Part shown: positions 40,999-48,918 of the stretch, in pieces
Position numbering within the stretch: the stretch's first letter is position 1
Layout: each line of letters opens with the position of its first letter
NCBI RefSeq assembly: GCF_032268605.1
Contig: NZ_CP130318.1
Span: 496,001-560,000, forward strand
Origin: Paenibacillus aurantius
Lineage (GTDB): Bacteria > Bacillota > Bacilli > Paenibacillales > NBRC-103111
Reading direction: 5' to 3'
DNA: 64,000 nucleotides
Position numbers and translations under genes: made by a program
The notes under the pieces: generated by a model
The model's input: the letters and a program-made list of their open reading frames with translations, nothing else
Databases searched by the model: none
What the model was told of the DNA's origin: nothing

Positions 40999-41625
40999 TT
41001 GACGCAGACCGTAGTCGTTGAGAAAATTTCGGGTATTATTGCCGGCGAGCTGGCAAGAGTTAAACAAACCAACCGGTTCTTCGCGGAGTTCCCGCAAACC
41101 GCCAAGCCGGAGGATTTTAAGTGGTGCGTGCACCTTTATCACCTATCCAAGCATTTCGGAGAACTCCTTAAGCTTCGCTGGGAAAGATTCCCCGACGTCG
41201 ATCACGACGTGTTCTCCACCCATTATGAGGAAGAGAAGGACCACGCCCAAATGCTCCGCAAGTGGATGATGGACCTGGGCCTTGAGGATCCGGAGCTCTC
41301 CCAGCCGAACTATGAAACCGAGCACTTCATCTCCCTGCAATACCGGGCGGTCGCTTCCATGAGTGAGAACCTGTCGCTGCTCATCGTGAACAGCACATCG
41401 GAAGGCTTCGCCCATGCGGTTTACCTGCACGCTACGGAAATCCTGAAGAAATCCGGATTCGAGAACCTCGAATACTGGGAAGTGCACTGCGAAGCCGATG
41501 AAGAGCACAGCAACGTGTACCACCTGATCAAGGACATGAGCGATGCCGAACTGCAGGAAGCCGAGCATCTCGTAAGATATACGTGCGATACACTGGACAA
41601 AATGCTGAATTCGTGGTTCGCCTAA
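40999..41625 (+). CDS. Heme-oxygenase-fold (TENA/PqqC-like) putative iron enzyme
   Basis: 208 residues from a TTG start (AAGGAGAG upstream). All-helical; conserved metal-type residues occur in CVHLYHLSKHFGELLKLRWE, YEEEKDHAQMLRKWM (about 75-89) and EVHCEADEEHSNVYHL (about 161-176), the pattern of iron-containing heme-oxygenase-like di-iron oxidases. Such proteins cut or oxidise amino or fatty acid-like substrates; none is evident here. It is followed after 19 bp by a STAS-like protein, and a SigD-type promoter lies upstream, so it may belong to motility or surface behaviour. Confidence 0.7.
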   Translation: MTQTVVVEKISGIIAGELARVKQTNRFFAEFPQTAKPEDFKWCVHLYHLSKHFGELLKLRWERFPDVDHDVFSTHYEEEKDHAQMLRKWMMDLGLEDPELSQPNYETEHFISLQYRAVASMSENLSLLIVNSTSEGFAHAVYLHATEILKKSGFENLEYWEVHCEADEEHSNVYHLIKDMSDAELQEAEHLVRYTCDTLDKMLNSWFA

Positions 41626-41644
41626 GAGAGGAGCAGAAGAGCAG

Positions 41645-42097
41645 ATGAATTTCGAGGACAAGTTTATTTACCATGTTGACCGTGAGAACGGAGTGCTGTC
41701 CTGGCAGGTTAGAGAGATGCTGACGGTGGAGGATGCTCTGAAAGCAGGCGAGCTGATCAAGCTCAACCTGGCTACGCTGGATCAGGCCAAGCTGCTGGTG
41801 GACAATCGGTTTATGCATAAGAACGGACGCCCGTTGGTATTCACGCCTGAGGTGAACACGATTTGGGAAGGCGTGCAGGGAGAGGTCCTGCCCAAGGTCA
41901 CCAAATGCTCCGTGCTGTGCAGCGGCGCCATCATGAAAATGCAGATGGACCGCATCGCCCGCGCTTCCGGCATGATCGAAGTGCTGAAGAGCTTCTGGAA
42001 CGATGACAACGACACGATGAAGAAAGAGGCGTACCAGTTCCTCGGCATCGCCTCCAACGAGCTGGTCGATGCTCACTCGATGAGCGTACCATCCTAA
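41645..42097 (+). CDS. STAS/SpoIIAA-like protein partnered with the heme-oxygenase-fold protein
   Basis: 150 residues. KFIYHVDRENGVLSWQVREM and LLVDNRFMHKNGRPLVF alternate strands and helices in a way that resembles STAS or SpoIIAA-like domains, with a later helix IMKMQMDRIARASGMIEVL. Two Cys occur in KCSVLCSG. The family is not certain. GAGAGGAGCAG precedes the ATG. Same transcript as the gene before it; a strong terminator follows. Confidence 0.6.
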   Translation: MNFEDKFIYHVDRENGVLSWQVREMLTVEDALKAGELIKLNLATLDQAKLLVDNRFMHKNGRPLVFTPEVNTIWEGVQGEVLPKVTKCSVLCSGAIMKMQMDRIARASGMIEVLKSFWNDDNDTMKKEAYQFLGIASNELVDAHSMSVPS

Positions 42098-42114
42098 GCT
42101 TCCCGAACGAAAAA

Positions 42115-42168
42115 TGCCTTCGCCGGCCCATGCAGATTAGCTGCACGGCCGGACGGAGGCTTTTTTTA
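42115..42168 (+). terminator. Intrinsic terminator
   Basis: GCCTTCGCCGGCC pairs with GGCCGGACGGAGGC, with an inner TGCAG/CTGCA stem, then T7. Confidence 0.9.
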
Positions 42169-42237
42169 TTGTAGGAAGGAGGGGAAGGGGAGGGGCCAGG
42201 CCCCGTTCGGACTTGAGCATAGGACGTGTGATCAAGC

Positions 42238-42291
42238 TTGTAAAATTTTTTTTCAAGGATTATTGACTAATATGAAATTTATTATTATGAT
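42238..42291 (+). promoter_or_regulatory. murQ promoter with MurR-type operator
   Basis: Promoter: TTGACT (42263-42268), 17 bp, TATGAT (42286-42291). Just upstream lies TTGTAAAATTTTTTTTCAAG (42238-42257), with outer arms CTTG and CAAG, very similar to the two sites at 49947 and 49981 around the regulator gene. A weaker related sequence, ATGAAATTTATTATTATGA, fills the spacer. Confidence 0.6.
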
Positions 42292-42328
42292 GAATTCAGG
42301 TCCCAAGCAAGTGGATAGGAGGATAGCG

Positions 42329-43243
42329 ATGGATGAATATCTGTCGGGGTTAACTACAGAGACTATAAATGAGAGAACGAAGCTGATCGATGAGTGCTCG
42401 ACAGAGCAGATGCTCCGCTTGATGAATGAGCAGGATGCCCTGGTTCCCATTGCGGTGGCCGCTCAAATTCCGCAAATTGTGAAAGCGGTTGATCTTCTGC
42501 ACGAGAAGCTTCGGAACGGCGGCAGAATGTTTTACGTGGGAGCGGGTTCTTCCGGCCGAATCGGCGTACTGGACGCGTCCGAATGTCCCCCGACCTTCGG
42601 CACCGACCCCCAGCTGGTGCAGGGTCATATCGCAGGAGGCGATGTGGCGCTGAGAGAGGCCGTCGAAGGGTGCGAGGATGACGCGGCGGAAGGAATCGCC
42701 CTCATGGAACGGATCGGAGTGACGGATAAGGATGCGGTCATCGGCATTACCGCCAGCGGAAGCGCCCGGTTCGTCATTGCGGCCCTCAAGAAGGCGCAGG
42801 AGATCGGCGCCGCTACGATCGGCGTGGTCAATAACGCCAATTCCAAGCTGGAAGCGTACTGTCATGTATGTATCGCTCCGGTTGTCGGTCCGGAAGTAAT
42901 CATGGGCTCCACGAGATTAAAAGCGGGTACGGCGCAGAAGCTAGTGCTGAATATGCTGACAACCTGTACGATGGTCAAGCTCGGAAAGACTTACGACAAT
43001 CTGATGGTCGACCTCAAGGCCAGCAATATCAAGCTCGTTGACCGGTCGGTCCGCATTATTAAAGAGGTTACCGGAGTAAGCGATGATACGGCATACGCCT
43101 ATCTGAACAAAGCTTCGATGAACTGCAAATTGGCCATCATGATGATCAAGACCGGTCTCGATGCGTCAGAAGCGCAAAGATGGCTGGACCAAAGCGGAGG
43201 CAGGCTGAAGACGGCCATCCGCACCTACCATAAGGTTGTATAA
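42329..43243 (+). CDS. murQ: N-acetylmuramic acid 6-phosphate etherase
   Basis: 304 residues from the ATG at 42329, eight bases after TAGGAGG; longer frames upstream lack such a site. SIS-domain protein with the MurQ signature GAGSSGRIGVLDASECPPTFG (71-91), Glu85 being the catalytic residue by family, and REAVEGCEDDAAEG for the second acidic residue. MurQ splits MurNAc-6-phosphate into GlcNAc-6-phosphate and lactate in the cytoplasm. First gene of the murein-sugar locus; the ABC importer follows after 41 bp. Confidence 0.95.
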   Translation: MDEYLSGLTTETINERTKLIDECSTEQMLRLMNEQDALVPIAVAAQIPQIVKAVDLLHEKLRNGGRMFYVGAGSSGRIGVLDASECPPTFGTDPQLVQGHIAGGDVALREAVEGCEDDAAEGIALMERIGVTDKDAVIGITASGSARFVIAALKKAQEIGAATIGVVNNANSKLEAYCHVCIAPVVGPEVIMGSTRLKAGTAQKLVLNMLTTCTMVKLGKTYDNLMVDLKASNIKLVDRSVRIIKEVTGVSDDTAYAYLNKASMNCKLAIMMIKTGLDASEAQRWLDQSGGRLKTAIRTYHKVV

Positions 43244-43284
43244 CAGTTTTTATACAATGTAAAACACAATTGGGAGGTTCGTAC

Positions 43285-44730
43285 ATGAAAAGACAAAAAA
43301 CCGTTATCACTTCCGTCTTGACCGCAACCATGGCGATGTCCGTATTATCGGCCTGTGGAGGCGGCTCCGACAGCAAAGGCGCGGCTTCCTCTTCGCCCGG
43401 CGGCAGCGCCAGCCCTGCGGCTTCGGAAGCTAAGGACACCATTACCGCCCTGCTCCCGCCGGTTTCCCCAAATTTCCAGAAGACGTTTGACCAGATTTCG
43501 AAGGATTTTAACACCCTTTATCCGAATCTTACTTTAAAGATCGAACCGGCCAGCTGGGAAGACATGAAGCAGAAGCTGGATACGCAAGTAAATGCCGGCA
43601 GCCCGCCTGATATCGCCTTCGGCGGATCCGACGGTATTCCGAAATACTTGCAGCAAGGCTTGCTCATGGATATTACGGATGTGGCCAAACCCGAGTGGGT
43701 ATCCGACTATGACAAAGCGCCTCTCGATTATATGCGCAACGGCAAAGGGCTGTACGGCTTCCCGGCCTATATGGAGATCCACGCCATCGGGGGCAACAAG
43801 AAGTTCCTGGAGCAGGCGGGCATAGACTGGAAGAAAGTGCAGCAGAACGGCTGGACGTATGACGAATTCCGTCAAGCCATCAAGAAGGGCGTCGTTCAGG
43901 AGAACGGCAAAACCCGGTACGGCTTCGTGTTCGCCACGAAGGGCGTCGCGTCTGTGGACTACCTGGGCATCATGGCGAAGAACGCCGGCATGCCTTATGC
44001 CTTCGACAGCAACATGAAATACGCCTACACGAGTAAGAAATACCTTGGCTTGCTCAAGGATCTTCGCGCCCTGATCGATGACGGCTCGATGCCGAAGGAA
44101 CTTAGCTCGGTTGACGCCGGTATGCGCTGGAACATGTTCCTGACCGGTCAAACGATGATCACAGGCAAAGGCCTTGCCGTATTCGAGAATTCCGCGAAGA
44201 CGAACAACAAGAAGCTGGAGTCGAATGACGCGAGCGCGGTCAAGGGAAGCGTCCCGGTCGATTACATCGTGCTGCCGCCTCCAACGTTCCAAGGAGCAAA
44301 GGCTTCGTACGCAGCGGTCGTAGACGGTTACCTCACGTTCCGCGGCAAGAAGGAGCCGACTGCCGAGCATAAAGCTAACGTAGCGAAAGCGGCGTACTTC
44401 TTGGCAAGCGGCAAAGTGGCGGCAACGACGAACAACGACCTGTTCTCCGCTCACATTACGAAGAGCGCTAAAAAAGAGGCAGAAGGCATGAAAATCGACA
44501 GAATGCCTGAGAACATCGCCGCTGTTGATTACATGCTGAAGAACGCCACACCGGCCCGCTCCGATATTCCGGCGGAACTGGCGGCGAAAGCGCTCAAGCT
44601 GGAAACGGAAACGATTGTGCCAAAGTTCCAGGCCCTGCTCGCCGGCGAGATTACGCCTGATGCGATGTACGAGGCGGTTAAGGCCGCGGCTACGCAAGCG
44701 TTTGGCGCGGAAGGCATCGTAAAAGACTAA
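43285..44730 (+). CDS. Sugar-binding lipoprotein of the murein-sugar ABC importer
   Basis: 481 residues from the ATG at 43285 (TTGGGAGG upstream; the earlier in-frame TTG overlaps that site). Lipobox VLSAC (Cys24), then a Gly/Ser-rich linker and an extracellular binding-protein fold (family 1): TFDQISKDFNTLYPNLTLKIEP and SPPDIAFGGSDGIPKYLQQGLLMDIT. The place between murQ and two permeases suggests that it binds a MurNAc- or GlcNAc-containing saccharide; this is inference. Confidence 0.9.
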   Translation: MKRQKTVITSVLTATMAMSVLSACGGGSDSKGAASSSPGGSASPAASEAKDTITALLPPVSPNFQKTFDQISKDFNTLYPNLTLKIEPASWEDMKQKLDTQVNAGSPPDIAFGGSDGIPKYLQQGLLMDITDVAKPEWVSDYDKAPLDYMRNGKGLYGFPAYMEIHAIGGNKKFLEQAGIDWKKVQQNGWTYDEFRQAIKKGVVQENGKTRYGFVFATKGVASVDYLGIMAKNAGMPYAFDSNMKYAYTSKKYLGLLKDLRALIDDGSMPKELSSVDAGMRWNMFLTGQTMITGKGLAVFENSAKTNNKKLESNDASAVKGSVPVDYIVLPPPTFQGAKASYAAVVDGYLTFRGKKEPTAEHKANVAKAAYFLASGKVAATTNNDLFSAHITKSAKKEAEGMKIDRMPENIAAVDYMLKNATPARSDIPAELAAKALKLETETIVPKFQALLAGEITPDAMYEAVKAAATQAFGAEGIVKD

Positions 44731-44744
44731 GACAAAGCTGTACA

Positions 44745-44787
44745 TTCGGATAGTCATGAGCTTCACGCCATGACTATCCGAAATTAT
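44745..44787 (+). terminator. Stem-loop after the binding-protein gene
   Basis: A 14-bp perfect stem, TTCGGATAGTCATG with its complement at 44769-44782, then AATTATTTC. Weak U tail; likely limits or stabilises expression between binding protein and permeases. Confidence 0.55.
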
Positions 44788-44846
44788 TTCAACAGATAGT
44801 TTGGGGTTCTTTTAACCCGAGTGTTTGCATAAGGGGGTTGGAAACG

Positions 44847-45749
44847 ATGGCGTCTATCACCAAGCCGATCAAGAGAAGAAGAAGCAAAGAGGAACAGACC
44901 TGGGGGTACGCCTTCATTGCCGTCGCCTTGGTGGCGTTCGCAATGTTTACCGCATATCCGGTCGTAAGCGCCTTTATCATCAGTCTCCAAGAATATAAGC
45001 CCCTGGGCTCTACTTATATCGGCGCGGATAATTATGTCGATACCCTTCATGACAGCCTCTTCTGGAAGGCGCTTCGCAATACGGTCGTGTACACGGTATT
45101 GACGGTGCCGGTCAATCTCTTTTTATCCATGGTCATTGCCATTTTGATTTTACCGTTCCGCAAGAAGACGCAATCGTTCTTTAAGGGCATTTACTATTTG
45201 CCGGTTGTCGCATCCGGTGTCGCTTTGTCGGTGGTTTGGCTCTGGATTTTCGATCCGATGGAGCACGGCATTCTGAATCAGGTCGTACAGGCATTCGGCG
45301 GTTCGAGCCAGAACTGGCTCGGGAGAAGCGCGACCGCGATGTTCTCGCTCGTCCTCATGTCCTGGTTGTCCAGCCACGGTACCAGTATCATCATCTATTT
45401 GGCCGGTCTTCTCGGGATCGATTCCACGTATTACGAGGCGGCGGAGATCGACGGGGCCAGCTTTTTGCAGAAGCTTTGGCATATTGTGGTACCCTGCCTG
45501 AAGCCGGCGACGCTGTTTCTGCTCGTTACCGGGGTCATCGGTTCGTTTCAGGTCTTCCAGAACGCTTACTTAATGACGGGAGGCGGTCCGGACAACGCGA
45601 CGACCATGGTGGGCTTGCTCATCTTCAATAACGCGTTTACTTATTTCAATTTCGGCAGAGCCGCAGCCCAATCTCTGATTCTGGCCGTTATCATTGCCGT
45701 CATTGCGCTGATTCAGTTCAAATTCGTGGGCAAAGACGTCGAGTATTGA
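44847..45749 (+). CDS. Sugar ABC permease (MalF-type)
   Basis: 300 residues from the ATG at 44847, nine bases after AAGGGGG. Six membrane helices; the EAA motif is YEAAEIDGASFLQKLWHIVVPCLKP (about 193-217), as in CUT1-type sugar permeases. A typical GGGPDNATTMVGLLIF follows. Forms the importer with the next gene; the ATPase is presumably a shared MsmX-like protein coded elsewhere. Confidence 0.9.
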   Translation: MASITKPIKRRRSKEEQTWGYAFIAVALVAFAMFTAYPVVSAFIISLQEYKPLGSTYIGADNYVDTLHDSLFWKALRNTVVYTVLTVPVNLFLSMVIAILILPFRKKTQSFFKGIYYLPVVASGVALSVVWLWIFDPMEHGILNQVVQAFGGSSQNWLGRSATAMFSLVLMSWLSSHGTSIIIYLAGLLGIDSTYYEAAEIDGASFLQKLWHIVVPCLKPATLFLLVTGVIGSFQVFQNAYLMTGGGPDNATTMVGLLIFNNAFTYFNFGRAAAQSLILAVIIAVIALIQFKFVGKDVEY

Positions 45750-45766
45750 GGGAGGGGAGATAACAA

Positions 45767-46627
45767 ATGGCGTTATACAGCAACCATACTGGCAAGCCGC
45801 ATAAAAGACATATCCGAAATACGATCATTTTTATCGTCCTCATGCTGTTTGCCCTGGCGACGATATTCCCTATATATTTTATGTTCATCACGTCACTCGG
45901 AGATCCGGTCGAGGCGGGAGCGGTGGACTACAGCATTTGGCCTAAACAATTTTCCTTGGAATCTTACAAGTTCTTTTTCGATTACAGCAAATATTCGTAT
46001 CGCTGGATTCTGAACTCCCTGATTGTAGCCACCGCGGTCACCGTGTCCAATGTTATCTTTGCTTCGATGGCCGGCTTCGCGTTCTCCAAGCTTCGGTTCA
46101 AGGGCAGAGGCATCCTGTTCGGCATCCTGCTCGTTTCCATGATGATTCCTTATCAAGTCACGCAGGTGCCGTTGTACATTCTGATCGTCAATACCTTTGA
46201 ACTGCAGAACACATACAGTGCGCTCATTATGCCCAGCATCGTAACGGTGTATAACATCTTCCTCGCCAAGCAGTTTATGAGCGGCATTCCGACGGAAATT
46301 CTGGAGTGTGCCAAAATCGAAGGCTGCAGCCAGCCGCAAATTTATATGAAGATCATCCTGCCGCTTTCGAAAACCGTTCTCGCGGTCATGGCGATCCTGA
46401 CCTTCATGGACAGCTGGAATACCTTCTTCTGGCCGCTGCTCGTGACCAATTCGATGGAGATGCAGACGATCCAGGTCGGCTTGAAAAATTTCCGCTTCGC
46501 CAACACAACCTACATTTCCCCGATGATGGCGGGTGCCGCGATTTCCGCTCTGCCGATGTTCATTCTCTTCTTCAGTCTGCAGAAATACTTCCTCGAAGGG
46601 GTAACGGTCGGCGCTGTAAAGGGATAA
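45767..46627 (+). CDS. Sugar ABC permease (MalG-type)
   Basis: 286 residues, six helices, with the EAA segment LECAKIEGCSQPQIYMKIILPLSKTVLAVM (about 183-212) and the family end YFLEGVTVGAVKG. AGGGAGGGGAG precedes the ATG. Second permease of the importer; starts 17 bp after the first. Confidence 0.9.
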   Translation: MALYSNHTGKPHKRHIRNTIIFIVLMLFALATIFPIYFMFITSLGDPVEAGAVDYSIWPKQFSLESYKFFFDYSKYSYRWILNSLIVATAVTVSNVIFASMAGFAFSKLRFKGRGILFGILLVSMMIPYQVTQVPLYILIVNTFELQNTYSALIMPSIVTVYNIFLAKQFMSGIPTEILECAKIEGCSQPQIYMKIILPLSKTVLAVMAILTFMDSWNTFFWPLLVTNSMEMQTIQVGLKNFRFANTTYISPMMAGAAISALPMFILFFSLQKYFLEGVTVGAVKG

Positions 46628-46672
46628 TGGCAAAGATTGGCGTAATTCATCCATACCGAAGGAGACAGACCT

Positions 46673-47161
46673 ATGCCTGATATGCTCGTAAAGCTATACG
46701 AATTGCCGGAGGAAGTGGCCCGGTATGCCAAGCCGTATGAAGGAACCCCCATCACAATTCGCCGAGCCTTGCCTCCGGAAAGACACGTCATCACCCGCTG
46801 GGTGGAAGACACCTTCAACCCGCATTGGCGCAGTGAATGCGAGACGGCCCTTTCCCGTCAGCCCGTTACCTGTTATATCGCGACATCTGCCGATGAGGGA
46901 GGCGCCACGCGAATGGTTGGGTTCGGCTGTTATGACGCGACGGCTAAGGGGTTCTTCGGTCCGACCGGAGTCGATCCCGAATTCCAGGGCCGAGGAATCG
47001 GCAAAGCGCTTCTGTTCGCTTGTTTGGATGCGATGCGAGCGGAAGGCTATGGCTATGCCATCATAGGCAGCGCAGGGCCAGCCGATTTCTATGCGAAGGC
47101 CGTAGGCGCCGTTCCGATCGAAGGATCTTCTCCGGGTATCTACCGGGGAATGCTGAGGTGA
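46673..47161 (+). CDS. GNAT N-acetyltransferase in the murein-sugar locus
   Basis: 162 residues. The GNAT core is in the second half: FGPTGVDPEFQGRGIGKALLFACLDAMRAEGYGYAIIG (about 99-136), with the acetyl-CoA loop QGRGIG, then FYAKAVGAVPIEGSSPG. AAGGAGACAGACC precedes the ATG. Its location in a cluster for N-acetylated sugars, next to a deacetylase, suggests re-acetylation of an amino sugar, but a protein or other amine is equally possible. Confidence 0.85.
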   Translation: MPDMLVKLYELPEEVARYAKPYEGTPITIRRALPPERHVITRWVEDTFNPHWRSECETALSRQPVTCYIATSADEGGATRMVGFGCYDATAKGFFGPTGVDPEFQGRGIGKALLFACLDAMRAEGYGYAIIGSAGPADFYAKAVGAVPIEGSSPGIYRGMLR

Positions 47162-47166
47162 AAACC

Positions 47167-48120
47167 ATGAACACACTCACATACCGCTCTTACGTGCCCG
47201 GCGATGAGGCGGGGATCGTTACGCTTTGGAACCGGTGCCTGCCGCGCGACCCGGTCACGCCGAAACGCTTCCGCAACCTGGTGCTGCTCGACCCCAATTT
47301 TGATCCGAGGGGGATGAGAATCGCAGAGGACGGCGGCAGGCTGATCGGCTGCTTCTATGCCGTCCGGAGACAGCTGCCGATGCTCGGCGTCGAGCTGGAG
47401 ACCGACCGCGGGTGGGTGCCTTTCTTCTTCGTTGACCCGGACTACCGCAGGCAAGGGGTTGCCTCCCGATTGCTGGAGGAAGCCCGGCAGTTTCTGCAAG
47501 GCGAGGGACGCGAGAAGATGTTCTTCTCCGCCTATGCCCCGAACTATGTGGTGCCCGGCATCGACCGGCAAGCCTACTCGGCGGGGGCGGACTTCCTGGA
47601 GGGAAGCGGCTTCCGGCGGTTGTATACGGCGGTGGCGATGGATTATTCGCTTGTCGATTATGAAACTCCTCAAGATGTTCTGGAGCTGAAGGAGCAGAGG
47701 GAGAGCGAAGGCTATACCTTTGCGCTTGCGGCGGACAGTGATCTGTACGAGCTCATCCAATTCGCCACGCACGCTTTTAATCCGGATTGGGGAAGAGCGA
47801 TCCGCGAAGGGCTGCTGCAAGGTCTTCAGCTGTCGCAAATCCTCGTGGCCCGCTACCGCGGGGAGATGATTGGCTTCTGTATGCACGGAGGATACGAAGG
47901 CGTGCGGGAGCGGTTCGGCCCATTTGGGGTGGATCCGAATCAGCGCGGCAAGGGAATCGGCAAGATTCTGCTTCACGATTGCCTGCACCTGATGCGCGCG
48001 CAAGGCATGCACGGCGCCTGGTTCCTGTGGACCGGCGAACAGACGGCCGCTGGACAGCTGTACCTGAAGATGGGCTTTACGATTACCCGGCGTTTTGATG
48101 TGGTCTGCCAGGACTTATAA
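47167..48120 (+). CDS. Tandem GNAT N-acetyltransferase
   Basis: 317 residues with two GNAT domains, starting at the ATG at 47167 (GAGGTGA upstream). First copy: WVPFFFVDPDYRRQGVASRLLEEAR (about 83-107); second: FGPFGVDPNQRGKGIGKILLHDCLHLM (about 255-281), which is strikingly close to the FGPTGVDP-QGRGIGKALL core of the gene just upstream. The second half of this protein and the upstream gene therefore look like relatives. Substrate probably an amino sugar; not shown. Confidence 0.85.
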   Translation: MNTLTYRSYVPGDEAGIVTLWNRCLPRDPVTPKRFRNLVLLDPNFDPRGMRIAEDGGRLIGCFYAVRRQLPMLGVELETDRGWVPFFFVDPDYRRQGVASRLLEEARQFLQGEGREKMFFSAYAPNYVVPGIDRQAYSAGADFLEGSGFRRLYTAVAMDYSLVDYETPQDVLELKEQRESEGYTFALAADSDLYELIQFATHAFNPDWGRAIREGLLQGLQLSQILVARYRGEMIGFCMHGGYEGVRERFGPFGVDPNQRGKGIGKILLHDCLHLMRAQGMHGAWFLWTGEQTAAGQLYLKMGFTITRRFDVVCQDL

Positions 48121-48143
48121 CGTTATAGAGGGGAACGAGTGCC

Positions 48144-48851
48144 ATGACGACGGAAAAGAAGCACATCCTCGCCATTAGTGCCCATGCCGGCGACCAGGAG
48201 CTGACCGCCGGAGGGGTTATCGCCAAGTATACGATGGAGGGCCACAAGGCCACCTTTCTGCACTTGACGCCAGGGGAGAAGGGGCATCCGCGGCTGACGC
48301 CCGAGGAATACAAGAAGCAGAAAGTCGAGGAAGCCTACAAGGCGGCAGACATCCTGGGCGCGGACGTGCGGTTCTTCGACTATAAGGATGCGGAGCTTCC
48401 GGTGAACGAGGAGATCAAATATCAGGTCGCGGACGTCATCCGAGAGGTGAAGCCCGATATCATCATTACCCATTGGAAAAATTCCATCCACAAGGACCAT
48501 GCGAATACGCACCAGATCGTGCAGGACGCCCATTTCTACGCGGCGCTGAAAACGATCGAGCGCGAGCTTCCGTCCCATTACGCCCCGAAGCTGTATTACT
48601 CCGAGAATTGGGAAGACATGGACGAGTTCGTGCCGGAGGTGTTCGTCGATATTCCGGAGGACGCCTTCGAGAAGTGGATCCAGGCGCTCAGCGTGTACGC
48701 CTTCGCCCGCGGCGAGACGTACGGATTTCCTTATATCGATTATTACAAGTCCTTATCAGTCGTGCGGGGAGCGCCCGTTTATTTCAAACGCGCGCAAGGC
48801 TTCATGGTGCCGAAGGGCGGATTGAATCAACGGCTGCAATGGTTCGGCTAA
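48144..48851 (+). CDS. PIG-L family N-acetylglucosaminyl deacetylase-like protein
   Basis: 235 residues. Zinc motif is AHAGDQE (13-19), with Gly where AHPDDE is usual; the second motif HKDHANTH gives the third ligand. LmbE/PIG-L enzymes remove acetyl groups from GlcNAc-linked molecules such as the bacillithiol precursor. Here it stands last in the rightward part of the murein-sugar locus, so a MurNAc/GlcNAc derivative is a reasonable guess. Ends at a bidirectional terminator before the kinase. Confidence 0.85.
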   Translation: MTTEKKHILAISAHAGDQELTAGGVIAKYTMEGHKATFLHLTPGEKGHPRLTPEEYKKQKVEEAYKAADILGADVRFFDYKDAELPVNEEIKYQVADVIREVKPDIIITHWKNSIHKDHANTHQIVQDAHFYAALKTIERELPSHYAPKLYYSENWEDMDEFVPEVFVDIPEDAFEKWIQALSVYAFARGETYGFPYIDYYKSLSVVRGAPVYFKRAQGFMVPKGGLNQRLQWFG

Positions 48852-48857
48852 AAAAAG

Positions 48858-48902
48858 AGAAGGCGCTGCCGCAGCATTTGTGCTGTCGGCGGCGCCTTAT
48901 TT
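48858..48902. terminator. Bidirectional terminator
   Basis: AAGGCGCTGCCGCAGCA with TGCTGTCGGCGGCGCCTT around TTTG, flanked by A-rich and T-containing ends, between the convergent deacetylase and kinase genes. Confidence 0.8.
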
Positions 48903-48918
48903 GCTGCCAAGGTCTTCG

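Noticed and set aside
43534-44766. A 410-codon antisense frame over the sugar-binding lipoprotein gene
   Set aside because: It is the complement of a well-supported gene with lipobox and ribosome site; no start signal or known motif.
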